From Peristeroidobacter agariperforans (GTDB lineage Bacteria; Pseudomonadota; Gammaproteobacteria; Steroidobacterales; Steroidobacteraceae): 64,000 bases of DNA. The stretch spans positions 62,001 through 126,000 of the forward strand of contig NZ_RYFW01000001.1 in assembly GCF_004138335.1 (NCBI RefSeq). The letters are read 5' to 3'. The notes below the pieces were generated by a model that saw nothing but the letters and a program-made list of their open reading frames with translations, did no database searches and was not told the origin of the DNA. The position numbers and the translations under genes are program-made. Shown piece after piece: positions 26,380 through 34,458 of this stretch (its first letter is position 1; every line of letters starts with the position of its first letter).

Positions 26380-27138
26380 GTGAAGACGATTGTTTCCTGT
26401 ATGCGTCTGCTCTCGCGTGCCGCGCTCCTGACGGTCCTCTTGCCACTATCGAGCTTGGCGGCGCAAAGCCATCGCGCTGTCGAATCCCGCGTTGTCGAGA
26501 GCGACCTGCGATCGTCGACGAGCGCAGCGCTTGACGAGCGCCTTGCACGCGACTGGGGTCTCAAAGCCGAAGAATGGGGACGGTATCGCCAGTTGATGCA
26601 GGGACCACTGGGGCTGTACTCACCCAACCTCGATCCACTCACGGCGCTGGGCATGGAGGCGCGCAACGAAGACGAACGGCAACGCTACGCCGAGTTGCAG
26701 GTGCAGGCGGAACGTCGTCGCGTGGAGAAGCTGCTCGCATATCAGCGAGCCTATGACGAGGCATGGCAGCGCCTGTATCCGAGGCAGCAGCGTATCACCG
26801 CATCCAGTCTACGCTCGCACCTAGCTTCATCGCAGCCTCTTGCCTCTCCGGTCGAACTACGCCTCGCCGTTTTCGTGAGCAATCACTGCCCGCCCTGCGA
26901 TCAGCGCGTGAAGCAATTGCAGGCGGCGGGTCAGCCGTTCGATCTCTACATGGTCGGGAGCGACAACAACGATGCAGAGATTCGCCAATGGGCCGCGCGT
27001 GCAGGCATCGAGCCGTCCAAGGTCCGAGCCGGACAGATCACGCTCAATCACGATGCGGGACGCTGGGCATGGATCGGCGGACGTGGCGGACTGCCGGCCG
27101 TGGTTAAGGAGATTGACGGGCGATGGCAGCGTCAGTGA
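26380..27138 (+). CDS. TIGR03759 (PFL_4693-family) ICE protein
   Basis: 252-aa exported protein with a GTG start. It has a signal peptide (LLSRAALLTVLLPLSSLAAQ), a helical region (RDWGLKAEEWGRYRQLMQGP) and a C-terminal thioredoxin-like domain with the CPPC motif (VFVSNHCPPCDQRVKQL). The CPPC suggests a role in disulfide handling of T4SS components in the periplasm. Overlaps the next gene by 16 bases. Confidence 0.88.
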   Translation: MKTIVSCMRLLSRAALLTVLLPLSSLAAQSHRAVESRVVESDLRSSTSAALDERLARDWGLKAEEWGRYRQLMQGPLGLYSPNLDPLTALGMEARNEDERQRYAELQVQAERRRVEKLLAYQRAYDEAWQRLYPRQQRITASSLRSHLASSQPLASPVELRLAVFVSNHCPPCDQRVKQLQAAGQPFDLYMVGSDNNDAEIRQWAARAGIEPSKVRAGQITLNHDAGRWAWIGGRGGLPAVVKEIDGRWQRQ

Positions 27139-27695
27139 GCACGCGGACTTCCGCGCTGATGTGTGTCACTTGCCTGTTCCTCGGATCGGGCGCGGCACGG
27201 GGCCAAGGCATCACACCGCCTGCCGCCTATCAGCATGCTGCCTCGTCCGCAGACATTCCTTCGACGGTCCTGTTCGCGGTGGCGCTACAAGAGAGCGGCA
27301 TGACCGTTCGGGGTCGTCTGATCCCGTGGCCGTGGACATTGAACACAGACGGCATGCCTCATCGCTTTCGCCGCCGAGCCGAGGCGTGCGCGGCGCTCCG
27401 GCGCGCGCTGACTCAGTATAGAAACGTTGACGTGGGTCTCGGCCAGATCAGCGTGCGCTATCACGGGCATCGCGTCGGAGAACCCTGCGAATTGCTGGAT
27501 CCCTATCGCAATCTCGCGATCACGGCGGCCATTCTCCGCGAGCACTACACCCCTGGTGAGGATTGGCTGGTCGCCATCGGTCATTACCATCGCCCGGCGG
27601 GTGGCGAGCCTGCAGCGCGCTATCGACGTAGCGTCCAGCAGCACCTCGCACGTGTTGTCGGCACGGTGGCGGCCTCACCGGAAGCACGCCGATGA
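27123..27695 (+). CDS. Lytic transglycosylase (SLT domain)
   Basis: 190-aa periplasmic enzyme that opens peptidoglycan for T4SS assembly. Signal peptide at the N-terminus. The SLT fold starts at SADIPSTVLFAVALQESGM, with the catalytic glutamate in ALQES, followed by VGLGQISVRYHG and LDPYRNLAITAAIL, the standard SLT motifs. It overlaps both neighbours (ATGA with the next gene). Confidence 0.9.
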   Translation: MAASVSTRTSALMCVTCLFLGSGAARGQGITPPAAYQHAASSADIPSTVLFAVALQESGMTVRGRLIPWPWTLNTDGMPHRFRRRAEACAALRRALTQYRNVDVGLGQISVRYHGHRVGEPCELLDPYRNLAITAAILREHYTPGEDWLVAIGHYHRPAGGEPAARYRRSVQQHLARVVGTVAASPEARR

Positions 27696-28237
27696 AGCCG
27701 CGCTGCCTCCGCGTGTTCGCGGTATGGGTCGGAGCGATCGTCACAGCGCCGGCACTCCCGGACGGGCAGGAACTTATCGTCGTCGACGATCTCGGTGGCG
27801 CCTCCGCGCTGCCGTACTACCGCGCACTCAATCTGCAATCGCGGAAACCCTTTCCGTCGTTGGTGGATCCGACGTCGGTGCGAACTCCTTCAGCAAGCAC
27901 TCGGTACAGCGAAGCGGACCTGCTTCCCGTGCGCTCAGCTCGACTCACGCCGGGCTCCATCGCGCCTCGCGCAATCAATGTGCCGGGCCTCACGCCATTG
28001 TTCCTGATCGGCGATGACGATCGATCGCGGGCTTGGTTGCGAGCACGCTTGCCCAAGTTGCGCGCGTTACGCGCGCTTGGCTGGGTCGTGAATGTCAACT
28101 CCGCCGAAGCCTTGGCGTCGCTGCGGGAACTTGCACCGGGCCTCACGCTCGCGCCCATCTCCGGCGACGACCTGGGAGCGCGGCTCGGACTGCATTACTA
28201 CCCCGTGCTGATCACGCCCACGGGCATCGAGCAATGA
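27692..28237 (+). CDS. TIGR03765 (PFL_4695-family) ICE protein
   Basis: 181-aa exported protein of the conserved ICE transfer cluster. It has an N-terminal signal, then ELIVVDDLGGASALPYYRAL and a thioredoxin-like C-terminal half (TPLFLIGDDDRSRAWLRARL; LGWVVNVNSAEALASLREL; LGLHYYPVLITPTGI). It always lies just before traD in this class. Biochemical role unknown. Confidence 0.88.
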   Translation: MKPRCLRVFAVWVGAIVTAPALPDGQELIVVDDLGGASALPYYRALNLQSRKPFPSLVDPTSVRTPSASTRYSEADLLPVRSARLTPGSIAPRAINVPGLTPLFLIGDDDRSRAWLRARLPKLRALRALGWVVNVNSAEALASLRELAPGLTLAPISGDDLGARLGLHYYPVLITPTGIEQ

Positions 28238-28238
28238 T

Positions 28239-30392
28239 ATGGCGCGGGTGCACGCCCTCGAGGTGCTGCTGCGACCCGCCGTGGAACTGTACACAGTCGC
28301 CGCGTGCGTACTGTGCAGTGTGCTCTGTCTCGCCGCGCCCTGGTCACTCGCCCTGCCTCCGTCACTGGGGCTGGGCGCCGCTTCAGTGCTACTTGTTCTC
28401 GCGGGATGCCGCCTGCACGAAGCGATCATCGTCCTGCGTTACCGGCGCAACATCCGCCGTCTACCGCGCTATGTGATGACGAGCCGTGCGGTGCCGGTCA
28501 GCCAGCATCGGTTGTTCGTGGGTCGCGGCTTTCGTTGGGACCAGCGCCACACACATCGACTGCTGCAGACCTATCGGCCCGAATACCGCCGCTACATTGA
28601 ACCCAGTGGGTTGTATCAGCGGATTCGATCGCTCGAACATCGGCTCGAGTTCGCCTCATCCCCTCTAAACGGCCTCGCACGCATCACCCAGTGGGATCAC
28701 GCACTCAATCCGGTCCGCCCATTACCCCCCGTCGGCGGACTACCGCGCCTGCACGGCGTCGAACCTCATGAATCGGACGTGACGCTACCCCTCGGTGAAC
28801 GGGTCGGACACGTGTTGGTGATGGGGACCACCCGCGTAGGCAAGACGCGCCTTGCCGAACTGCTCCTCACGCAAGACATCCGCCGCCAACGCAGTGGCGA
28901 GCACGAGCCTGTGATCGTGTTCGATCCGAAAGGCGATGCGGATCTTCTGACGCGACTGTACGTGGAAGCCAAGCGTGCGGGGCGCGAAGGCGAGTTATAT
29001 GTGTTCCATCTCGGCTGGCCGGAGCTGAGTTGCCGCTATAACGCCATCGGTCGGTTCGGACGCATCTCTGAGGTCGCAACCCGCGTCGCCGGTCAGCTCA
29101 GCGCGGAAGGTGATTCGGCCGCCTTCAAAGAATTTGCCTGGCGCTTCGTCAACATTATCGCGCGCGCATTGGTTGAACTCGGTCAACGACCTGACTATGC
29201 ACTCATCCAGCAGCATGTCATCAACATCGATGCGCTGTTTCTCGAATATGCTCGCCACTACTTCTCACGCGTCGATCCGAAAGCGTGGGAGATCATTGTC
29301 GCGATCGAGGGCAAGCTCAACGACAAAACCATCCCGCGTCACATGCTGGGTCGCGAACGACGGGTGGTGGCGATCGAGCAGTATCTGTCGCAGTCTCGGC
29401 TCTATGATCCCGTCCTGGATGGGCTGCGCTCGGCCGTTCGATACGATCGAACGTACTTCGACAAAATTGTCGCAAGCCTGTTGCCGCTGCTCGAAAAGCT
29501 CACCACCGGCAAGATCGCGCAACTCCTCGCGCCTCAGTACTCAGATCTCAATGATCCGCGGCCCATCTTCGACTGGATGCAGGCCATCCGTCAGCGCGCT
29601 ATCGTGTACGTGGGCCTCGATGCGCTCAGCGATGCCGAGGTCGCGAGCGCAGTCGGCAACTCCATGTTCGCCGACCTGGTCTCGGTCGCGGGCAGCCTGT
29701 ACAAGTTCGGTATCGACGACGGACTGCCAGGTGGCGGACGCGCCGCCAAGATTCCCATCAACGTGCATGCCGATGAATTCGCAGAGTTGATGGGCAACGA
29801 GTTCATTCCGTTGCTCAACAAGGGAGGGGGTGCGGGTCTTCAAATCACGGCCTACACGCAAACCCTGAGCGACATTGAGGCTCGCATCGGCAATCGCGCC
29901 AAGGCGGGTCAGGTCATCGGCAACTTCAACGCGCTGATCATGCTGCGCGTTCGCGAGACGGCGACCGCGGAGTTGCTGACCCAACAACTGCCCAAGGTAG
30001 ACATCTACTCCACGTCGCTCGCAAGCGGTGCGACGGACAGCTCCGACCCGCACGGTGACACCGCCTTCGTCTCCTCGACGCACGATCAGATCGAGATGAC
30101 GAGTGTGCCCCTGATTGAACCGGCGCATGTGGTCGCACTGCCCAAGGGACAGGCCTTTGCGTTGATCGAGGGCGGCACCCTCTGGAAGGTTCGAATTCCG
30201 CTGCCCGCCCCGAACCCAGATGAAGTCATGCCGAAAGACCTGCAGACACTCGCCTCCCATATGCGGCAGCGGTATGCGGACCCGCACGAATGGTGGGAAG
30301 GCCAGCCGGCTGCTCAGGATCGACCGCTACCTCACGATCTGCGCGGCCTCGCTGAACGCGATAGCGGCTCCTCACCCGAAACAAGCACATGA
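28239..30392 (+). CDS. traD: Conjugative coupling factor TraD (SXT/TOL subfamily)
   Basis: Hexameric ATPase that links the relaxosome to the T4SS and pumps DNA. N-terminal membrane segments at about residues 10-60, then Walker A GTTRVGKTRLAELLL near residue 195 and Walker B VIVFDPKGDADLL near 228. The length (717 aa) and TIGR03743-like C-terminus (LASHMRQRYADPHEWWEG) fit the SXT/TOL group. It begins one base after the previous stop and overlaps the next gene as ATGA. Confidence 0.95.
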   Translation: MARVHALEVLLRPAVELYTVAACVLCSVLCLAAPWSLALPPSLGLGAASVLLVLAGCRLHEAIIVLRYRRNIRRLPRYVMTSRAVPVSQHRLFVGRGFRWDQRHTHRLLQTYRPEYRRYIEPSGLYQRIRSLEHRLEFASSPLNGLARITQWDHALNPVRPLPPVGGLPRLHGVEPHESDVTLPLGERVGHVLVMGTTRVGKTRLAELLLTQDIRRQRSGEHEPVIVFDPKGDADLLTRLYVEAKRAGREGELYVFHLGWPELSCRYNAIGRFGRISEVATRVAGQLSAEGDSAAFKEFAWRFVNIIARALVELGQRPDYALIQQHVINIDALFLEYARHYFSRVDPKAWEIIVAIEGKLNDKTIPRHMLGRERRVVAIEQYLSQSRLYDPVLDGLRSAVRYDRTYFDKIVASLLPLLEKLTTGKIAQLLAPQYSDLNDPRPIFDWMQAIRQRAIVYVGLDALSDAEVASAVGNSMFADLVSVAGSLYKFGIDDGLPGGGRAAKIPINVHADEFAELMGNEFIPLLNKGGGAGLQITAYTQTLSDIEARIGNRAKAGQVIGNFNALIMLRVRETATAELLTQQLPKVDIYSTSLASGATDSSDPHGDTAFVSSTHDQIEMTSVPLIEPAHVVALPKGQAFALIEGGTLWKVRIPLPAPNPDEVMPKDLQTLASHMRQRYADPHEWWEGQPAAQDRPLPHDLRGLAERDSGSSPETST

Positions 30393-31135
30393 CCAGTCCA
30401 GCAGACGCCGCGCAACGGCAGCAGGCTCGTGCGCAAGGTTTGATTGCAAACACCCTGCTGCTCCCATTTCAATTGTTCGGGGTACTGTGCGGTTCACTGA
30501 TCCTGTCCGTTATCGTGGAATGGATCGGCATGCATTGGGTGTGGCCGGAACAGGGCTGGCATCATGCGCAACACATGCTGGAGCACGAACTCGATCAGCT
30601 ATCGCTGCAATTCCCGCAGAGTCTGCTCATCGAAGCGCCCGAAGCGACCACCCGTCGCGTCGTCTTGAGTGCATATGACAAGCTGTTCGTGAAGACCGGT
30701 GTGCTTGAACACGCACGCGCACTATCAGCACGCGCCCACGTACAGTCCGATCGCATCGAGGGGTTTCGGTCGGTACGGCGTAGGGTCAGCTTACAAATGG
30801 AAGCGTATGCGCTCGCGGCCAGCTACACGCTATTGACGTTTCTCGTGCGCGTCGTGGTGTTGTGCCTGACGTTGCCGCTCTTCATCACCGCCGCCTTTGT
30901 GGGCTTCGTGGATGGACTCGTGCGCCGGGACATTCGTCGCTTCGGCGCAGGGCGTGAATCAGGATTCGTCTACCACCGCGCCAGAGCGAGCCTCATGCCA
31001 CTCGCGGTGCTGCCCTGGGTTACTTATCTCGTGCTGCCCGTGAGTATGCATCCGCTCTGGATTCTTCTGCCCGGCGCAATCGGGCTGGGCATTGCCGTGA
31101 GCATCACCGCAGCTAGCTTCAAGAAGTATTTGTAA
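30389..31135 (+). CDS. TIGR03747 (PFL_4697-family) ICE membrane protein
   Basis: 248-aa inner-membrane protein with at least four hydrophobic segments (LFGVLCGSLILSVIVEW; LLTFLVRVVVLCLTLPLFIT; LPLAVLPWVTYLVLPVS; LLPGAIGLGIAVSI). It immediately follows traD in this ICE class. A degraded copy of its C-terminal end lies at 31849-31996, and the same kind of leader element follows both copies. Confidence 0.9.
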   Translation: MTSPADAAQRQQARAQGLIANTLLLPFQLFGVLCGSLILSVIVEWIGMHWVWPEQGWHHAQHMLEHELDQLSLQFPQSLLIEAPEATTRRVVLSAYDKLFVKTGVLEHARALSARAHVQSDRIEGFRSVRRRVSLQMEAYALAASYTLLTFLVRVVVLCLTLPLFITAAFVGFVDGLVRRDIRRFGAGRESGFVYHRARASLMPLAVLPWVTYLVLPVSMHPLWILLPGAIGLGIAVSITAASFKKYL

Positions 31136-31166
31136 CGCTGCTGATCGTGGCGCCGAAAACCGATAT

Positions 31167-31224
31167 CCGGTGCGCGCTCATTCATTGAGGCGCGCTCTCA
31201 CCGAACGTCGCAGCATCGAGCTCC
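31167..31224 (+). ncRNA. Structured leader element, copy F (T4SS variant)
   Basis: An outer CGGTG/CACCG pair of strands encloses the perfect inner stem GCGCGC/GCGCGC around a TCATTCATTGAG loop. ACCGAAC and then GTCGCAGCATC follow, reproducing the order ACCGAA, CGCA, GCATC of copies A, B and D. It lies about 55 nt upstream of the RAQPRD gene. Confidence 0.55.
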
Positions 31225-31279
31225 TATCTCACAATTGAAGCTAACGGGTACGCGTGTAATGACGCTCCAAGGACTCACG

Positions 31280-31603
31280 ATGAAGACCCAACCGCGGTTG
31301 TGGGCAGTGACGCTCGCGGTCGGCTTGAGCTTGTGTCAACCCGCCACTGCCGATTCGGATCTAGAGAACGCGCGGCTCGCCGCGCTCATGCGTCAACTCG
31401 ACGTGCTTGATCGCCTGGCGGCGCAGAGCGCTTCCTCACCGCCCGCGAATACCCGCTACCACTTTGACTACGCGCGGTTGCGCCAGGACCTGGTGCGCAT
31501 CCGCACAGGTATCGAGGACTACCTGAGCCCGAGTCGGGCGCAGCCGCGCGACCCAGACACGCTGAGCGGTGAGTACCGCCGTGAAGGTGTGCCAGCGCGA
31601 TGA
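31280..31603 (+). CDS. RAQPRD-family ICE protein (TIGR01690)
   Basis: 107-aa exported protein. The diagnostic RAQPRDP motif is present near the C-terminus (PSRAQPRDPDTLSGEYR), after a signal peptide (LWAVTLAVGLSLCQPATA) and a helical core. I chose ATG 31280, which has AAGGA six bases upstream; the frame extends to 31235. It overlaps the next gene as ATGA. Function in the T4SS unknown. Confidence 0.92.
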   Translation: MKTQPRLWAVTLAVGLSLCQPATADSDLENARLAALMRQLDVLDRLAAQSASSPPANTRYHFDYARLRQDLVRIRTGIEDYLSPSRAQPRDPDTLSGEYRREGVPAR

Positions 31604-31833
31604 CTCAAGATCAACTCGATGCATTTCTCGCCAACGGCGGTTTCGGTCCCTCCGAAAGCGCCATGCTGCTGCTGAGCACCGTCTTCGCCGTCCTGCTCCT
31701 CTGGGGCGTATGGGCGATGCGCGCAGCCTATGTCGGCTGGGCCGAACACCAGCTCCCCCATCGTGCTCTCTTGATGGTCATCGTCCGCTTCGTCTCAATG
31801 TACCTCGTGCTGACCTACTTCCTATTGTCGTGA
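31600..31833 (+). CDS. DUF3262 (TIGR03758, PFL_4701-family) membrane protein
   Basis: 77-aa small inner-membrane protein with two hydrophobic segments (AMLLLSTVFAVLLLWGVW; ALLMVIVRFVSMYLVLTYFL). It has the size and place of the DUF3262 protein of PFGI-1-class T4SS and is coupled to the RAQPRD gene. Confidence 0.88.
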   Translation: MTQDQLDAFLANGGFGPSESAMLLLSTVFAVLLLWGVWAMRAAYVGWAEHQLPHRALLMVIVRFVSMYLVLTYFLLS

Positions 31834-31848
31834 TCCGTCGGCTCTGAC

Positions 31849-31996
31849 GCGAGCCTTCTGCCGTTCGCTGCACTTCCCCGCCATTGGTATCCGGCCCTGC
31901 CCGTGAGCGTGCGTCTGCTCGGGACGCTCTTCTCAGCGCGACCGGGCTGGCCAGCACGATGAGCAGCATCGCAGGCAGTTTCAACCAATTTCTCTA
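31849..31996 (+). pseudogene. Remnant of the TIGR03747 3' end
   Basis: One frame reads ASLLPFAALP then ALPVSVRLLG, aligning with ASLMPLAVLP and VLPVSMHPLW of the intact protein at 30389-31135. A frameshift later, another frame reads SSIAGSFNQFL and a stop, aligning with VSITAASFKKYL. The reading frame is broken, so this is a decayed duplicate of the gene end. Leader element G follows it, as element F follows the intact gene. Confidence 0.6.
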
Positions 31997-32036
31997 AGCG
32001 CGTATCGCGTTCACTGACCGTTATTCCGGCGCGGGA

Positions 32037-32112
32037 AAAGCGGTGTGCATCGCGTGCCCATTCATTGCGGCGGCCCCGATCGACCCCTCGCAGCATCACG
32101 CCTCCCGCGAGT
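32037..32112 (+). ncRNA. Structured leader element, copy G (T4SS variant)
   Basis: Aligns without gaps to copy H (37010) over about 68 columns, including AAAGCGGT at the 5' end and CTCGCAGCATCACGCCTC at the 3' end. CTCGC/GCGAG (32088-32112) forms a stem with GCATC in the loop, as in stem 2 of copies A, B, D and E. Ends 17 nt before the start of the TIGR03745 gene. Confidence 0.55.
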
Positions 32113-32129
32113 AGATCGGTGACCCCGCA

Positions 32130-32495
32130 ATGAAATCATCCATCCGTCTCAATCGTGCAATTCCTCTTCTTGTTCTTTCCAGCTTGCTGCTGATTGATAT
32201 GAGCTTGCCATCCGTCGTGCAAGCACAGGGCCTGCCGACCGTGGAGGATCCCTCGCGACCCAGTGACGGCATCCTAGAAACCATCCAGAACTACAGCTAC
32301 GACGTTGTGCTGTTGGTTGCACTCCTCGTCATCTCTACGATGTTCATTGGCGTTTGTTATCACGGGTATGTCTCCTATTCGGAGATCCAGACGGGCCGCA
32401 AGACGTGGGGTGAGTTTGGTCTGACGGTCGCTGTGGGGGCCGTGCTCCTAGTCATCGCAATCTGGCTGCTCAATGCGGCCACTGACATCCTGTGA
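32130..32495 (+). CDS. TIGR03745 (PFL_4702-family) ICE membrane protein, probable pilin-like
   Basis: 121-aa protein with a signal peptide (AIPLLVLSSLLLIDMSLPSVVQA) and two further membrane segments (YDVVLLVALLVISTMFIGVC; FGLTVAVGAVLLVIAIWLL). This layout resembles VirB2/TraA-type pilins. Conserved position between DUF3262 and TIGR03750. Confidence 0.88.
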   Translation: MKSSIRLNRAIPLLVLSSLLLIDMSLPSVVQAQGLPTVEDPSRPSDGILETIQNYSYDVVLLVALLVISTMFIGVCYHGYVSYSEIQTGRKTWGEFGLTVAVGAVLLVIAIWLLNAATDIL

Positions 32496-32504
32496 GGTCA
32501 TCGC

Positions 32505-32900
32505 GTGAGCGGGAATCTCGAGCCACGCGATAGGGTGACGTTCTTGCCGCATCGCCTGAACCGCCAACCTACGGTCGTGCGCGGTCTCACCGCGGATGAG
32601 TTGTGGATCACCGTCACGCTGAGCGCAACAGTCGGGCTGCTGATCGGCGTTCCGCTTGCGTGGATTGCGCACAGCATTGCGCTGGCGCCGACCGTCATCG
32701 CCGTGAGCATGGCCGTCGGCGTCTTCGCAGGTGGCGGCGTACTCCGGCGACACAAGCGCGGTCGACCGGACACCTGGCTCTACCGGCAGATGCAGTGGCG
32801 CATAAGACGACGCGTCCCGGCGCTGTCCCGCTATGTCGGTGCGAGCGAACTCATCGACCGCTCCGGGTATTGGAGTATTCGGCGAGGTCCGACACGATGA
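32505..32900 (+). CDS. TIGR03750 conjugative transfer protein (TraL/VirB3-like position)
   Basis: 131-aa membrane protein with a GTG start. The N-terminus FLPHRLNRQPTVVRGLT is typical of TIGR03750, followed by two membrane segments (WITVTLSATVGLLIGVPLAW; SIALAPTVIAVSMAVGVFAG) and a basic cytoplasmic tail. Overlaps the next gene as ATGA. Confidence 0.9.
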   Translation: MSGNLEPRDRVTFLPHRLNRQPTVVRGLTADELWITVTLSATVGLLIGVPLAWIAHSIALAPTVIAVSMAVGVFAGGGVLRRHKRGRPDTWLYRQMQWRIRRRVPALSRYVGASELIDRSGYWSIRRGPTR

Positions 32901-33580
32901 GCCGGTTTCAGAATGAGGTCGTGCATCTGCAAGCGCACGTGCGAACGTTGCGCTTCGCGGCCGTCGCGCTTCTACTCATCACATTACTACTGGCGCTCGG
33001 TTGGTGGAACGCACCGCGTGAACTGACCATCCATGTGCCACCGGATCTGCGGACAGGCAGTGTACGCAAGTGGTGGGATGTACCGCCGGAGTCCGTTTAC
33101 GCCTTTACGTTCTACGTCTGGCAGCAACTGCACCGCTGGCCGACCAATGGTGAAGAGGATTATCCAAGAAACATCCGTGCGCTCGACGCGTACCTGACAC
33201 CCGCGTGCAAAACGTTTCTGGAGCATGACTTTGCCACCCGCCGCGATGCCGGCGAGCTGCGGCAACGTGTACGCGGCATCTACGAAATCCCCGGGCGCGG
33301 CTATGGCGAAGCGCCTGCGATTCGGGTCCAGACCGTGTCGAACCGCGACTGGATCGTGACGCTCGATGTGACCGCCGATGAGTACTACGGCTCCGAGCAG
33401 GTCAAGCGCGCATTGATTCGCTATTCCCTGAAGGCGGTCCGCGCTGACGTGGATCCGCAGCGCAATCCGTTTGGCCTCGCCATCAACTGCTACAGCACGC
33501 CGCCACAACGAATTGCATCGCCTGCCCCAGCAACGCCTGACCGTTCAGGACTACCCGGCACATCGGAAGGCACATCATGA
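32897..33580 (+). CDS. TIGR03746 (PFL_4703-family) protein, VirB8/TraE-like
   Basis: 227-aa bitopic protein with one N-terminal membrane helix (LRFAAVALLLITLLLALGWW) and a periplasmic domain (PPESVYAFTFYVWQQLHRW; NRDWIVTLDVTADEYYGSEQ). The start overlaps the previous stop as ATGA; the frame extends far upstream without coding character. Probable inner-membrane scaffold of the T4SS. Confidence 0.9.
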   Translation: MSRFQNEVVHLQAHVRTLRFAAVALLLITLLLALGWWNAPRELTIHVPPDLRTGSVRKWWDVPPESVYAFTFYVWQQLHRWPTNGEEDYPRNIRALDAYLTPACKTFLEHDFATRRDAGELRQRVRGIYEIPGRGYGEAPAIRVQTVSNRDWIVTLDVTADEYYGSEQVKRALIRYSLKAVRADVDPQRNPFGLAINCYSTPPQRIASPAPATPDRSGLPGTSEGTS

Positions 33581-34458
33581 AGCATTCGATCTTCCTCAGC
33601 GCGCTCTTGCTTGGCGTTGGATCGGTCGGCCATGCCGTAGAGATCCTTCGATGGGAGCGACTGCCACTCTCGATCCGCCTGGTGGTCGGGCAGGAACGCG
33701 TGATCTTTGTCGATCGCAACGTAAGAGTCGGGATACCGGCCTCGGTCAGCGAGCGCTTGCGCGTGCAGAGTGCGGGCGGCGCGTTGTACCTCCAAGCAAG
33801 TGCGCCCATCGAACCGACGCGCCTGCAACTGCAGGATGCGATCAGTGGTGCGCTCGTTCTGGTGGACGTGACGGCGGAACATGCGATGGCCGATGCCGCA
33901 CCTCTGGAGCCGATCCGGATCATTGATGGCGAGGCGGCGCGGGCTCTCACCGATCGACAGCTCCACGCAGGGGCCGATGTACAGGTGTCAGACGACCCTG
34001 CGGCCATCCCGACACCCGTTTCTGTGGTACTCACGCGATACGCTGCGCAGAGCTTCTATGCACCGCTTCGCACGCTCGAGCCGGCGTCTGGACTCGTGCG
34101 TGTGGCGACACCGCGCAATCTACCCCTCGACACGGTGCTGCCCACGCTGGCGGTGCGTTTGAAAGCAATGGCCGCGTGGCGTCTTGCAGATCATTGGGTG
34201 ACCGCCCTCCGCATCACGAACGCCGAACCGCAGTGGATATCGCTGGACCCGCGCGCACTGCAAGGTGACTTCCTTGCCGCGACCTTCCAGCACGCCGATC
34301 TCGGCCCTGCCGGCGACTCGACGGACACGACGATGCTGTACCTCATCACTCGTGGACATGGCCTGGCTGAAGCCTTGCTACCTTCAATCGGGTCCATCGA
34401 TGCCAGCTCGAATCTACCGCCCGCATCGATCAACGACGGAGGTCCACGTGAAGAGTAA
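33577..34458 (+). CDS. TIGR03749 (PFL_4704-family) protein, VirB9/TraK-like
   Basis: 293-aa periplasmic protein with a signal peptide (FLSALLLGVGSVGHAVEI) and an all-beta core starting LRWERLPLSIRLVVGQERVI. Position between the TraE-like and TraB-like genes matches the TraK/VirB9 component of the outer-membrane core complex. Overlaps both neighbours. Confidence 0.9.
   Translation: MKHSIFLSALLLGVGSVGHAVEILRWERLPLSIRLVVGQERVIFVDRNVRVGIPASVSERLRVQSAGGALYLQASAPIEPTRLQLQDAISGALVLVDVTAEHAMADAAPLEPIRIIDGEAARALTDRQLHAGADVQVSDDPAAIPTPVSVVLTRYAAQSFYAPLRTLEPASGLVRVATPRNLPLDTVLPTLAVRLKAMAAWRLADHWVTALRITNAEPQWISLDPRALQGDFLAATFQHADLGPAGDSTDTTMLYLITRGHGLAEALLPSIGSIDASSNLPPASINDGGPREE

Noticed and set aside
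29541-30287. 248-codon minus-strand frame opposite traD
   Set aside because: Shadow of the TraD gene, whose Walker motifs and family match are clear.
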